From JBHELQ01 sp046262995 (lineage in GTDB: Bacteria > Actinomycetota > Thermoleophilia > Solirubrobacterales > Thermoleophilaceae): a stretch of 32,537 bases of DNA. The notes under the pieces are model-generated. The model ran no database searches. It was not told where the DNA came from and saw only the letters and a program-made list of their open reading frames with translations. Numbering within the stretch: position 1 is the stretch's first letter; every line of letters begins with the position of its first letter. A program made the translations under genes and the position numbers. The stretch is from positions 1 to 32,537 of the forward strand of contig JBHELQ010000042.1 of the NCBI GenBank assembly GCA_046262995.1, read 5' to 3'. Positions 14,661-21,864 of this stretch are shown one piece after another.

Positions 14661-15371
14661 GTGAGGCTCGCTCGAACCACCTTTGCGGCGCTTGCCGCGA
14701 CCGGCCTCGCCGCGCTCGCGGCGGGCTGCGGGCCCGAGCGCGAGCCGGATCTCGTCAACGGCAAGGCGCTGTTCGTGCAGAAGTGCGGCTCCTGTCACAC
14801 CCTTGGCAGAGCCAACACGAGCGGGGTGCAGGGCCCGAACCTGGACCGCGCCTTCCGGGCCGCGCTCGAGAGCGGGATGACCCGCCGCACGATCCGCGGC
14901 GTCGTGCGCACGCAGATCAAGGACGTCCGCCGCAACAGCATCATGCCGCGCAACCTGGTCCGCGGCTCGGACGCGCAGGACGTGGCCTCCTACGTCTCGC
15001 GGGTCGTGGACATGGCCGGGCAGGACGTGGGGGCATTGGCCCAGGCGGGCAAGCCCAAGGTCTCGAGCAAGCCGGTGCAGGAGAAGGGCGGGCAGCTGAA
15101 GATCGACGCCGACCCGACCGGCGCACTGGCCTTCACGGCCTCCAAGGCGCTCGCCAAGGCCGGGATGGTCACGCTCCTGATGAGCAACAAGGCCTCGATT
15201 CAGCACGACATCTCGGTCAAGGGTCCGGGCCTCGACAAGAAGGGCCCGACGGTCGGCAAGGGGGGCACCTCGAAGGTGAGCGCGGCCCTCAAGCCCGGCA
15301 AGTACCAGTTCTACTGCTCGGTGCCGGGCCACGAGGCGGGCGGCATGAAGGGCACGCTGACGGTTCGCTAG
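14661..15371 (+). CDS. Lipoprotein with fused cytochrome c and cupredoxin (type 1 copper) domains
   Basis: A 236-residue exported redox protein. A signal peptide ends at LAALAAGC, where Cys23 is probably lipidated, anchoring it to the outer face of the membrane. A class I cytochrome c domain follows (about 30-115), with the heme site CGSCH (Cys42, Cys45, His46) and a likely axial Met95 in SIMPRNLV. From about 135 to the end there is a cupredoxin domain with a full set of type 1 copper ligands: His182, then Cys219, His224 and Met229 in FYCSVPGHEAGGMKG. The protein should pass electrons between heme and copper, probably to or from the caa3 oxidase encoded nearby on the other strand. The partner is inferred from proximity. 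Separate cytochrome or plastocyanin-like carriers are common; both in one chain is unusual. Confidence 0.88.
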   Translation: MRLARTTFAALAATGLAALAAGCGPEREPDLVNGKALFVQKCGSCHTLGRANTSGVQGPNLDRAFRAALESGMTRRTIRGVVRTQIKDVRRNSIMPRNLVRGSDAQDVASYVSRVVDMAGQDVGALAQAGKPKVSSKPVQEKGGQLKIDADPTGALAFTASKALAKAGMVTLLMSNKASIQHDISVKGPGLDKKGPTVGKGGTSKVSAALKPGKYQFYCSVPGHEAGGMKGTLTVR

Positions 15372-15384
15372 TCGGTGTCTGCTC

Positions 15385-15390
15385 CATAAT
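15385..15390 (+). promoter_or_regulatory. -10 element CATAAT before the SnoaL-like gene
   Basis: CATAAT matches the TATAAT consensus at five of six bases. It ends six bases before the GTG at 15397 (nine before the ATG at 15400). No ribosome binding site is visible. Confidence 0.45.
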
Positions 15391-15396
15391 CGCGCC

Positions 15397-15768
15397 GTGA
15401 TGGCCGGGGGTGACAACCGGGCGCTCATCATCGCGGCGTACGAGGCGCTGGGTCGGGGAGACCCGAGTGTGTTCCTCGACGCGTACGACCCGGACATCGA
15501 GCTTTACGTGCCCGAGTGGGCGGCGATCGAGTCCGGACTGGTACGCGGGGCCGGGGAGGTCAACCGCTGGTTCGGCCACAACTTCGCCCAGTGGCGGGAC
15601 GTCAGCTACGAGCTGATCGAGGTCCTGGAGCTTGGGGCTGCGGTCGTGGTCCACGGTCGCTGGCGCGGTAGGGGTAAGCGCAGCGGGGTGCCGCTCGGCA
15701 ACGAGTACCTGCAGGTGTTCAGCTTTCGGGCGAGCCGGATAATCGGCATCGTCCAGCTCGCCATCTAG
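15397..15768 (+). CDS. SnoaL-like / NTF2-like fold protein
   Basis: A 123-residue protein with the cone-shaped NTF2-like fold pattern: an N-terminal helix (RALIIAAYEALGRGDPSVFL), then FLDAYDPDIELYVPEW, then a beta-rich half with VVVHGRWRGRGKRSG and QVFSFRASRIIGIVQL. These are the hallmarks of SnoaL-like proteins, which include small-molecule isomerases, hydrolases and proteins of unknown role. No specific substrate can be assigned. Starts are possible at GTG 15397 or the adjacent ATG 15400. A CATAAT box precedes both. It converges on the IMPase gene, with only nine bases between the stops. Confidence 0.8.
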   Translation: MMAGGDNRALIIAAYEALGRGDPSVFLDAYDPDIELYVPEWAAIESGLVRGAGEVNRWFGHNFAQWRDVSYELIEVLELGAAVVVHGRWRGRGKRSGVPLGNEYLQVFSFRASRIIGIVQLAI

Positions 15769-15777
15769 CGCCTGGCC

Positions 15778-16482
15778 TCACTCGACCAGCTCGGCGAGGG
15801 CCGGCAGCAGGGCGGGGTGCGCGGCGACCAGGCCGGGCGGCTCTCCCGGCAGCTCCGCGCTGGCCCCGCCCGCCTCCTCGACGAGCAGGCGTCCGGCCGC
15901 CCAGTCCCACGGCTTGAGGCCGCGCTCGTAGTAGCCGTCCAGGCGGCCCGCCGCGAGCCAGGCCAGGTCCAGCGCGGCGGCGCCGGCGCGGCGGATGTCT
16001 CGCACGCGCGGCAGCAGCCGCTGCACGACCTCCGCCTGGGACGCTCGCCGCTCGCGCTCGTATGCGAAGCCGGTGGCCACCAGGGCCGTCTCGAGCCCCT
16101 CGCAGGGCCGCACGCCCACCGGCCGCCCGTTCAGCTCACAGCCGCGTCCGCGCGCCGCGCGGTAGGTCTCGCCGCGGCCGGGATCGTGGACGACGCCGAG
16201 TGCCGTGCCCTCGCCGTCCTCGAGCGCCACGCTGACGCACCAGACCGGAAGGCCGTAGAGGAAGTTGACGGTCCCGTCGAGCGGGTCCACGACCCAGCGC
16301 CGGCCGCTCTCCGCCTGGCTCCGGCCCCCTTCCTCGGCCAGCAGCCCGTCCCGCGGGCGCTCCGCGGCCAGCAGCTCGGTGATCGTCTGCTCGGCCAGAC
16401 GGTCGGCGTCGGAGACAGGATCCGTCTCCGAGCTCTTCAGCTCGACCCCCTTGGCGGGTCCCTCGAGACGGGCCATGAGCAC
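15778..16482 (-). CDS. Inositol monophosphatase family protein
   Basis: A magnesium-dependent phosphatase of the IMPase/CysQ/FBPase-like superfamily. Visible motifs are LLAEEGG (metal Glu), VVDPLDGTVNFLYGLP (two metal Asp residues and the DGT loop) and GLKPWDWAAGRLLVEEAGG (the C-terminal Asp motif). The substrate could be inositol-1-phosphate, histidinol phosphate or a similar phosphomonoester. From GTG 16482 it has 234 residues, shorter than the usual 255-270, and lacks the first helix. The frame stays open upstream and reads a proper IMPase-like helix (DLGLAERAARAAGEVLMARL). The only start codon there is CTG 16542, which overlaps the upstream stop as CTGA and would give 254 residues. I think this longer form is the real one. 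It is the last gene of the oxidase operon. Confidence 0.88.
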   Translation of the reverse strand: MLMARLEGPAKGVELKSSETDPVSDADRLAEQTITELLAAERPRDGLLAEEGGRSQAESGRRWVVDPLDGTVNFLYGLPVWCVSVALEDGEGTALGVVHDPGRGETYRAARGRGCELNGRPVGVRPCEGLETALVATGFAYERERRASQAEVVQRLLPRVRDIRRAGAAALDLAWLAAGRLDGYYERGLKPWDWAAGRLLVEEAGGASAELPGEPPGLVAAHPALLPALAELVE

Positions 16483-16538
16483 CTCGCCCGCGGCGCGCGC
16501 GGCGCGCTCCGCCAGGCCCAGGTCGTCCTCGACGGAGC

Positions 16539-16649
16539 TCAGAGGATCGCCCGCAGCCCCAGCACGATCCCGACGACCAGCGCCGCGGTGACCGACACGT
16601 AGAGCAGGAAGCGGAAGGCCTCCCGCTCGCTGCGGAGCGGGTTGAGCAC
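16539..16649 (-). CDS. 36-residue single-helix membrane protein in the oxidase operon
   Basis: A short gene that is easy to miss. GTG 16649 overlaps the last base of the ctaE stop (TAGTG) and the frame runs 36 codons to TGA. The product starts with VLNPLRSEREAFRFLLYV and continues as one membrane helix (about residues 13-32, hydrophobic Val/Leu/Ala), ending in LGLRAIL. The exact overlap with ctaE and the probable CTGA overlap with the IMPase gene argue that it is translated. By position it could be a small accessory subunit or assembly factor of the caa3 oxidase, as many oxidases carry one-helix subunits. I cannot name a family. Confidence 0.7.
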   Translation of the reverse strand: MLNPLRSEREAFRFLLYVSVTAALVVGIVLGLRAIL

Positions 16650-17281
16650 TAGAGCACGTAGATCGTGCTGTAGACGAAGATCCACATCACGTCGACGAAG
16701 TGCCAGTAGATCCCGGGCACCTCCACGCCACGGTGCTGTTTGGCGGAGTAATGGCCGCGGAAGGCGCGGATCGTGGCCATCGCCAGCAGGCTCAGTCCCA
16801 CGAAGACGTGGGCGCCGTGCAGGCCGGTCAGCCCGTAGAAGATCGTGCCCTGGGCATTGTCGTGCGGGGCGAAGCCCAAATGCACGTATTCGTTGATCTG
16901 GACCGTCAGGAAGGTCAGGCCGAGCAGGAAGGTCGTGAGCAGGCCGGCCTGCATGGCGAAGCGGTTCTCGTTGCGGATGCCCTCGAGGCCCCAGTGCATC
17001 GTGAAGCTCGACGACAGCAGGATCGCGGTGTTGACGCCCGCGATCGCCACCGGGATCTCCTCGCCATGAGCCGGCCACGCCGAGTGGTTCACGACCCGGA
17101 TGAAGAAGTAGGCCGTGAAGAACGCTCCGAAGAGCATGATCTCGGAGATGATGAAAAGCAGCATCCCGAGGAACTGCGCCTCTACCCGGGAGGAGACGTT
17201 GGCCGCCGGCGGGCCGTGGTGCTCGCCTGCGCCCCCATGGGCGTGATCCTCGCTGTGGGCTGTGACCGCGGCGGACTCCAT
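16649..17281 (-). CDS. ctaE: Cytochrome c oxidase subunit III
   Basis: A 210-residue COX3 family subunit with about five membrane helices, the short form typical of bacterial A2-type oxidases. The N-terminal 32 residues are His-rich and soluble (HSEDHAHGGAGEHHGPP), which is unusual and might bind metal. Conserved features include FLGMLLFIISEIMLFGAFF, GLEGIRNEN, YGLTGLHGAHVFVGL and the closing YWHFVDVMWIFVYSTIYVL. Subunit III stabilises the enzyme and proton uptake but has no cofactor. The ATG shares one base with the stop of the Usp-like gene (TGATG), so translation is coupled. The stop is shared with the 36-residue ORF. Confidence 0.95.
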   Translation of the reverse strand: MESAAVTAHSEDHAHGGAGEHHGPPAANVSSRVEAQFLGMLLFIISEIMLFGAFFTAYFFIRVVNHSAWPAHGEEIPVAIAGVNTAILLSSSFTMHWGLEGIRNENRFAMQAGLLTTFLLGLTFLTVQINEYVHLGFAPHDNAQGTIFYGLTGLHGAHVFVGLSLLAMATIRAFRGHYSAKQHRGVEVPGIYWHFVDVMWIFVYSTIYVL

Positions 17282-18126
17282 CAGCCGGCCTCGACGGGTG
17301 GCTTGGCCGACTCGCTCTCATCGACCACCACGTGCTCGACCGGCTTCGAGCTGGCCGCGCGCACGCGCCCGACCAGATCGGAGCGCAGCCAGCCCGAGCG
17401 GGTCTCGGGGAAGGTCGAGATGATGATGTCGTCGGCGCCGTAGGACTGCAGCGCGTTCTGAATCGCGGTGTAGGGGTCCGGGTGCACGACCTGGCCGATC
17501 GCCTCAAGGCCCTCGTTCTGCAGCTGCTCGAGCGTCTGGGCCAGCCGCTCGGCCGCATCGCCCTGCTCGTCGTCGCCTGACTGCGGGCAGATCACGATGA
17601 AGCTCCTGGGCTCCTCCTCCGCCTTGCGCTTCAGCAGCTCGAGCAGCGGCTTGCCGCCGACCGTCTGGTTCGCAACCACGAGCGTCCGCTTGGCGCCGTC
17701 GCGCTCGGAGTCGAGGTCGACCACCACGTGCTCGACGTCGCGCCGCGTCGCGCGCCGGATGCGGTCGACCAGACCCTGGCGCAGCCAGCCAGAGCGCGTC
17801 TCGGGGTGCGTCGAGACGATGATCGCGTCGTACTCCTGCTCGCCTAGCGCGTCCATGGCTGCCGAGTACGGGTCAGGGTCCATGACGGCGCCCGTGGCCT
17901 GGATGCCGGCCTCGCGCAGCTGCGCGAGCGTCATCTTCAGCCGGTTCTCGGCGGCCTCGCGCACGTGATCGTCATAGATGACGTAGCCGTGCCGCGGCGA
18001 GTTCTGGGGGCACACCACGTACACCTCGGCGCCACCCCCCTCGGCATGCTTCTTGACCGCGTCGATCAGCGGCCGGCCGGCGACGGTCTCGTTCGCCACG
18101 ACCAGGATGCGCTTCGCGTCCGTCAT
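17281..18126 (-). CDS. Tandem-duplicated UspA-like protein inside the cytochrome oxidase operon
   Basis: A 281-residue cytoplasmic protein made of two similar halves (about 5-140 and 145-270). Each half opens with a beta-strand motif (KRILVVANETVAG / KRTLVVANQTVGG), has a PDPYSA or PDPYTA segment, and closes with PETRSGWLR followed by VEHVVVD. The fold pattern fits universal stress protein domains, but the usual ATP-binding GxxGx9GS motif is absent and replaced by STxPETRSGWLR, so nucleotide binding is uncertain. It lies between ctaD and ctaE with overlaps at both ends (ATGA with ctaD, TGATG with ctaE), so it is made together with the oxidase. Roles in assembly, regulation or sensing of respiration are possible; nothing in the sequence proves one. 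The duplication is a recent-looking internal event given the strong similarity. Confidence 0.8.
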   Translation of the reverse strand: MTDAKRILVVANETVAGRPLIDAVKKHAEGGGAEVYVVCPQNSPRHGYVIYDDHVREAAENRLKMTLAQLREAGIQATGAVMDPDPYSAAMDALGEQEYDAIIVSTHPETRSGWLRQGLVDRIRRATRRDVEHVVVDLDSERDGAKRTLVVANQTVGGKPLLELLKRKAEEEPRSFIVICPQSGDDEQGDAAERLAQTLEQLQNEGLEAIGQVVHPDPYTAIQNALQSYGADDIIISTFPETRSGWLRSDLVGRVRAASSKPVEHVVVDESESAKPPVEAG

Positions 18127-20039
18127 TCAGTGGTCGGCGGCGGGGCGCCGCCGCCGCCCGCCGGGGCGGGCACCCCCGCGGGCTCGGGCTCCTTGAAGAC
18201 GGCGTGCACAGCGCCCGGGGTCCCGTACTCGTAGGGGCCGCCGACGACGGTGGGGATCTCGTCGAAGTTGAAGATCGGCGGCGGCGAGGACACCTGCCAT
18301 TCGATCGAGTGCGCGCGCCAGGGATTGCCGTCGGCCAGCGGGCCGTGCCGCCAGCTGGCGATCATGTTGTAGAGGAAGAGGAGCTGCACGAGGCCGAAGA
18401 TGAAGCTCGAGACCGAGATGATCGCGTTCCAGGTCGCGAAGTGGGCGGCGTAGTCGGCCACCCGCCGGGGCATGCCGTCGATGCCCACCAGGTGCATCGG
18501 CCCGAAGGTCAGGTTGAAGAACACGAACGAGCCCCAGAAGTGGATCCGGCCGAGCGTCTCGTCGTACATGCGGCCGGTCATCTTCGGGAACCAGTGGTAG
18601 ATGCCCGCGAAGATCGTGAACACCGAGCCACCGAACAGCACGTAGTGGATGTGCGCCACCACGAAATAGGTGTCCGACACGTGGATGTCGAACGGCACGA
18701 CGGCGAGCATGATCCCGCTGATCCCGCCCAGCGTGAACATCGTGATGAAGCCGAGCGCGAACAGCATCGGCGTTCGCAGGTGGATCACCCCGCGCCACAT
18801 CGTCGCGAGCCAGGAGAAGATCTTGATGCCGGTCGGGACCGCGATCAGCATCGTCGTGATCATCATCGGGACGCGCAGCCAGGTGAACATGCCCGACACG
18901 AACATGTGGTGGGCCCAGACCGTGAAGCCCAGGATCACGATTGCAACCAGCGAGAAGGCCATCATGCGGTAGCCGAAGATCGGCTTGCGCGAGTGCGTCG
19001 AGATGACCTCGCTCATGATCCCGAAGCCAGGCAGCATCATGATGTAGACGGCCGGGTGCGAGTAGAACCAGAAGACGTGCTGGTACATCAGCACGTCGCC
19101 TCCCGAGCCCGGGCTGAAGAAGTGCGTGCTGAGCGCCCGGTCGAAGAGCACGAAGAACTGCGAGCCGGCGATGAAGGGCGTGGCGATCACCACGAGCAGC
19201 GAGGTGGTGAAGTTCGCCCACACGAGCAGCGGCATGCGCCAGAAGGTCATGCCGGGCGCGCGCATGGTGATGATCGTGACCAGGAAGTTGAGCGCGGTGG
19301 CGATCGAAGATGCCCCCGCGAACTGGATCGCGACGTTGAAGAACGTCTGCCCGAGCGGGGTTTCCGTCGAGAGCGGCGCGTAGGCGGTCCAGCCGGTGGC
19401 GAAGGCGCCGCCCGGAGCGACGAAGCTCGCCAGCATCAGTACGCCGCCGATTGGCAGCAGCCAGTAGGAGAGCGCGTTGAGACGCGGGAAGGCCATGTCC
19501 GGCGCGCCGATCATGAGCGGGATCACGAAGTTCGCGATCCCGGCGAACACCGGGATGATGAACAGGAAGATCATCAGCGAGGCGTGCACCGAGAACAGCC
19601 CGTTGAAGGTGTTCGAGTCCACGAGCTGCGTGCCGGGCTTGGCCAGCTCCGCGCGCATGACCATCGCCATCAGGCCGCCGGCGAAGAAGAAGAAGAAGGT
19701 CGTGCAGATGTACTGGATGCCGATCACCTTGTGATCGGTGTTGACGCGGAAGTAGTCCTTCCAGGAGCGCGCGCCGTGGCCGGAGTGGTCCTCCGGGCGG
19801 GTCGGGCGGCCGGCTGCCCAGTAGAACCAGTAATCGAAGCAGCCGATGCCGATCAGGAAGGCGAACGGCACCGAGATCATGATCACGGTGGCGATCGCGG
19901 TCCAGTCGAGCAGCGGATCCCAGCCGTATGCTGCGCGGATCGCCACGACGATCGCCACGCCGACGCCGAAGCCGATCGGCAACGAGAGGGCGGCGCGATA
20001 CCAGCCCGGAGCCCTGAAGCGTTGAATCGTCGCGGTCAC
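18123..20039 (-). CDS. ctaD: Cytochrome c oxidase subunit I (A2-type, caa3)
   Basis: The catalytic subunit, 638 residues, with 12 core helices. Low-spin heme ligands are His152 (VHASLMIF) and His465; His463 binds the high-spin heme (VAHIHYVLFG). CuB ligands are His328, His377 and His378, with the His328-Tyr332 pair that is normally crosslinked (FYSHPAVYIMML). Lys406 in VPTGIKIFSW marks the K proton channel. The Glu of HPEV is missing and Tyr326-Ser327 stands before HP, the mark of A2-type oxidases such as the Thermus caa3 enzyme. An extension of about 95 residues with two extra membrane helices (about 15-38 and 45-70) precedes the core, which starts at SWKDYFRVNTDHKVIGIQY. The C-terminal tail is Pro/Gly-rich. 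The GTG start overlaps the ctaC stop (TAGTG). Confidence 0.96.
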   Translation of the reverse strand: MTATIQRFRAPGWYRAALSLPIGFGVGVAIVVAIRAAYGWDPLLDWTAIATVIMISVPFAFLIGIGCFDYWFYWAAGRPTRPEDHSGHGARSWKDYFRVNTDHKVIGIQYICTTFFFFFAGGLMAMVMRAELAKPGTQLVDSNTFNGLFSVHASLMIFLFIIPVFAGIANFVIPLMIGAPDMAFPRLNALSYWLLPIGGVLMLASFVAPGGAFATGWTAYAPLSTETPLGQTFFNVAIQFAGASSIATALNFLVTIITMRAPGMTFWRMPLLVWANFTTSLLVVIATPFIAGSQFFVLFDRALSTHFFSPGSGGDVLMYQHVFWFYSHPAVYIMMLPGFGIMSEVISTHSRKPIFGYRMMAFSLVAIVILGFTVWAHHMFVSGMFTWLRVPMMITTMLIAVPTGIKIFSWLATMWRGVIHLRTPMLFALGFITMFTLGGISGIMLAVVPFDIHVSDTYFVVAHIHYVLFGGSVFTIFAGIYHWFPKMTGRMYDETLGRIHFWGSFVFFNLTFGPMHLVGIDGMPRRVADYAAHFATWNAIISVSSFIFGLVQLLFLYNMIASWRHGPLADGNPWRAHSIEWQVSSPPPIFNFDEIPTVVGGPYEYGTPGAVHAVFKEPEPAGVPAPAGGGGAPPPTTE

Positions 20040-21130
20040 TAGCCCTTGCCTCCGCCCAGAAGGTACTGGACGAGCGCCTTCACCTGAGCGTCCGAAAGCT
20101 GACTCTTGAATGTGGTCGGCATGACCGTCTTCGGGAAGCCGGGGACGGTGAACGCGCGCGGGTTCACGATCGACTCCATGACGTACTGGGCAACGGATTC
20201 CTTCCGCGCCTTGGCGAACGCGGCCGCGCTGCGCTGGAGGCCGTCGAGCCTCGGCCCCACCTTCGCGGTCGAGCCGGCAGGCGCGAAGGTGTGGCAGGCG
20301 CCGCAGCCGGAGGAGGCGAACACCTGCTTGCCGTCGGCGCCGCCGCCCGCCCGAGCGGGGCCCTTGCGGCTCTTCGTGACCCAGGAGGCGAACTGCGTCC
20401 GCGGCACGACCCGCACGTCGGCCCGCATCGTCGGGTGTCCGAGACCGCAGAGCTCGGCGCAGACCACCTGGTAGTGGCCCAGGCGGTCGGGGGTGAGGCG
20501 AACGTCGGTGGTCAGGCCTGGCACGGCATCCGACTTGAGGCGGAACTCCGGGACCCAGAACGAGTGGATCACGTCCTTCGTGTGGATGCGGAAGTGGACC
20601 GGGCGGTCCTTCGGCAGCACGAGCTCCTGCGACCTGACCTGCTGCCCGGGGTAGTCGAAGTTCCAGATGAACTGCTGGCCGGTCACGTTCACTACGAGCT
20701 CGTTCGGCTGCTTCGCCTCGATGTCGTTCAGCACGACCCAGCCGTAGATCGCGAGCCCGGTGACGAGCAGGAAGGGAATCGCCACCCAGACGATCTCGAG
20801 CATGGTGTGCCCGTGGATGGGAGCGCCGTCGCGAGTGTCGCCGGGGCGCGCCCGGAACTTGATCACGCTGTAGATGGCGACCGTCATCACGAGCACGAAG
20901 ATCGGCACCGACGCGATCAGGAGGACGTCGTAGAGCGTGTCGATCTTGTGGGCCGAGCCGGAGGCGCTCTTCGGGAACCAGTCGATGGACAGGGCGCCCG
21001 CCGTGACGATGATCGCGGCGACCACTCCAGTGAGCAGCATCTTGGCCAGCGGGTGGCGCTCGCCCTGCTCGACCTCTGGATCGGGAGACGCCTCCGGGGC
21101 GCGCCGCGGGTCGAGGGGCTGCTCGCTCAC
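20039..21130 (-). CDS. ctaC: Cytochrome c oxidase subunit II with fused cytochrome c domain (caa3-type)
   Basis: A 363-residue subunit. Membrane helices lie at about 31-50, 68-91 and 111-132; the first replaces a cleaved signal. The periplasmic-side cupredoxin domain holds the binuclear CuA site: His189 in VIHSFWVPEF, then Cys224, Glu226, Cys228, His232 and Met235 in CAELCGLGHPTM. A cytochrome c domain follows (about 262-360), with CGACH (Cys276, Cys279, His280) and Met337 as the likely axial ligand, so the enzyme is caa3-type and carries its own electron donor. The GTG 21130 start lies eight bases after a TACACT box. It is the first gene of a five- or six-gene reverse-strand operon: ctaC, ctaD, Usp-like, ctaE, small ORF, IMPase. 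Confidence 0.96.
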   Translation of the reverse strand: MSEQPLDPRRAPEASPDPEVEQGERHPLAKMLLTGVVAAIIVTAGALSIDWFPKSASGSAHKIDTLYDVLLIASVPIFVLVMTVAIYSVIKFRARPGDTRDGAPIHGHTMLEIVWVAIPFLLVTGLAIYGWVVLNDIEAKQPNELVVNVTGQQFIWNFDYPGQQVRSQELVLPKDRPVHFRIHTKDVIHSFWVPEFRLKSDAVPGLTTDVRLTPDRLGHYQVVCAELCGLGHPTMRADVRVVPRTQFASWVTKSRKGPARAGGGADGKQVFASSGCGACHTFAPAGSTAKVGPRLDGLQRSAAAFAKARKESVAQYVMESIVNPRAFTVPGFPKTVMPTTFKSQLSDAQVKALVQYLLGGGKG

Positions 21131-21138
21131 GGCGCGCG

Positions 21139-21144
21139 AGTGTA
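21139..21144 (-). promoter_or_regulatory. -10 element TACACT for the oxidase operon
   Basis: On the reverse strand TACACT ends eight bases before the GTG start of ctaC at 21130. No ribosome binding site and no clear -35 hexamer are visible. This is the likely promoter of the whole ctaC-to-IMPase operon. Confidence 0.45.
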
Positions 21145-21189
21145 TTTGACGCAGGCGACGGGCGCGGACGGCTCGAACGGGCCTCCGGC

Positions 21190-21219
21190 TTGCCCTTGCG
21201 AGGCGCTGTACGCTAGCTT
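21190..21219 (+). promoter_or_regulatory. Candidate promoter for the forward CBS gene
   Basis: TTGCCC (21190-21195), an 18-base spacer and TAGCTT (21214-21219) form a plausible -35/-10 pair. The leader would be about 30 bases, ending with GAGGAGGGCGG, a strong ribosome binding site directly before the ATG at 21255. An alternative -10, TACGCT, sits at 21209-21214. Confidence 0.33.
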
Positions 21220-21254
21220 GCGCCGATCGTCACGAGCACGCGCGAGGAGGGCGG

Positions 21255-21671
21255 ATGCAGGTACGCGAGGGGATGAGCAAGGTGGTGCTGACGGTTAACC
21301 CGGGGCACTCCCTGCGCGACGCCGCGCGCTCGATGGCCGAGCGCGGCGTGGGCGCGGCCGTGGTGATCGATCCCGAGCAACCTGGCCCGGGGATCATCAC
21401 CGAGCGCGACATCCTCGAGTCGATCGCCGCCGGGCAGAGCGCCGACCAGGAGCGGGTGGGCGACCACCTGTCCTCGAACCTCACCTTCGCCTCGCCCGAA
21501 TGGTCGCTCGAGACGGCGGCCGAGGCGATGGTCAAGGGCGGGTTCAGGCACCTGGTCGTGGTGGACGGCGGCGACATGGCCGGCGTCCTGTCGATGCGCG
21601 ACATCGTGCGCTGCTGGGTCGGCGACTACGCCACCAGCGACATGCCGCGCGAGTCGGCCGCGAGCAGCTAG
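21255..21671 (+). CDS. Two-CBS-domain protein divergent from the oxidase operon
   Basis: A 138-residue stand-alone CBS pair. The first domain covers about 2-65 (VREGMSKVVLTVNPGHSLRDAA ... GIITERDILESIAAG) and the second about 70-130 (EWSLETAAEAMVKGGFRHLVVVDGGDMAGVLSMRDIV). It resembles the other CBS protein in this window only at the domain level. CBS pairs sense adenosine nucleotides or NAD, so a link to energy charge is natural, but a partner cannot be named. It starts 124 bases from ctaC on the opposite strand. The strong GAGGAGGG site precedes its ATG. Its stop TAG and the stop of the convergent 64-residue gene share one CTAG. Confidence 0.87.
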   Translation: MQVREGMSKVVLTVNPGHSLRDAARSMAERGVGAAVVIDPEQPGPGIITERDILESIAAGQSADQERVGDHLSSNLTFASPEWSLETAAEAMVKGGFRHLVVVDGGDMAGVLSMRDIVRCWVGDYATSDMPRESAASS

Positions 21672-21862
21672 TCGCGCCCGTCGCGCCGCTCGGCCTCGGC
21701 GCGCTGCTCGAGCTTCTTCCGCAGGTAGGCCGCCTTGTCGGCGCGTCGCTCGTGCTGGGCGGTGTCCTCCTCGAGGTCGGTGCTGTCCGCCTCATCGCGC
21801 TCCTTCGACTCCCGTTGCAGCTGCTCCAGGCGGAGCTCCTGGGTCGTCGGGTCCTCGTCCAC
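21668..21862 (-). CDS. Small charged coiled-coil-like protein of unknown function
   Basis: A 64-residue product read from GTG 21862. It is strongly charged, with Glu, Arg and Lys spread as in an alpha helix or coiled coil (QELRLEQLQRESKERDEAD, and AAYLRKKLEQRAEAERRD later), and it has no hydrophobic segment or cysteine. The frame extends upstream without a stop, but it lies downstream of two other small genes and GTG 21862 is two bases after the stop of the 80-residue gene. Charged character and position support translation, but nothing gives a function, and it could be a spurious call in GC-rich sequence. Confidence 0.5.
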   Translation of the reverse strand: MDEDPTTQELRLEQLQRESKERDEADSTDLEEDTAQHERRADKAAYLRKKLEQRAEAERRDGRD

Positions 21863-21864
21863 GG

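Noticed and set aside
16650..17558. Upstream part of the 339-codon reverse frame ending at 16539
   Set aside because: It is out of frame with ctaE and the Usp-like gene and has no domain. Only its last 36 codons, from GTG 16649, look real.
18204..20042. A 612-codon forward open frame antisense to ctaD
   Set aside because: It mirrors ctaD codons, is rich in Arg, His, Asp and Glu without any domain, and overlaps a gene with clear catalytic residues. It results from high GC content.
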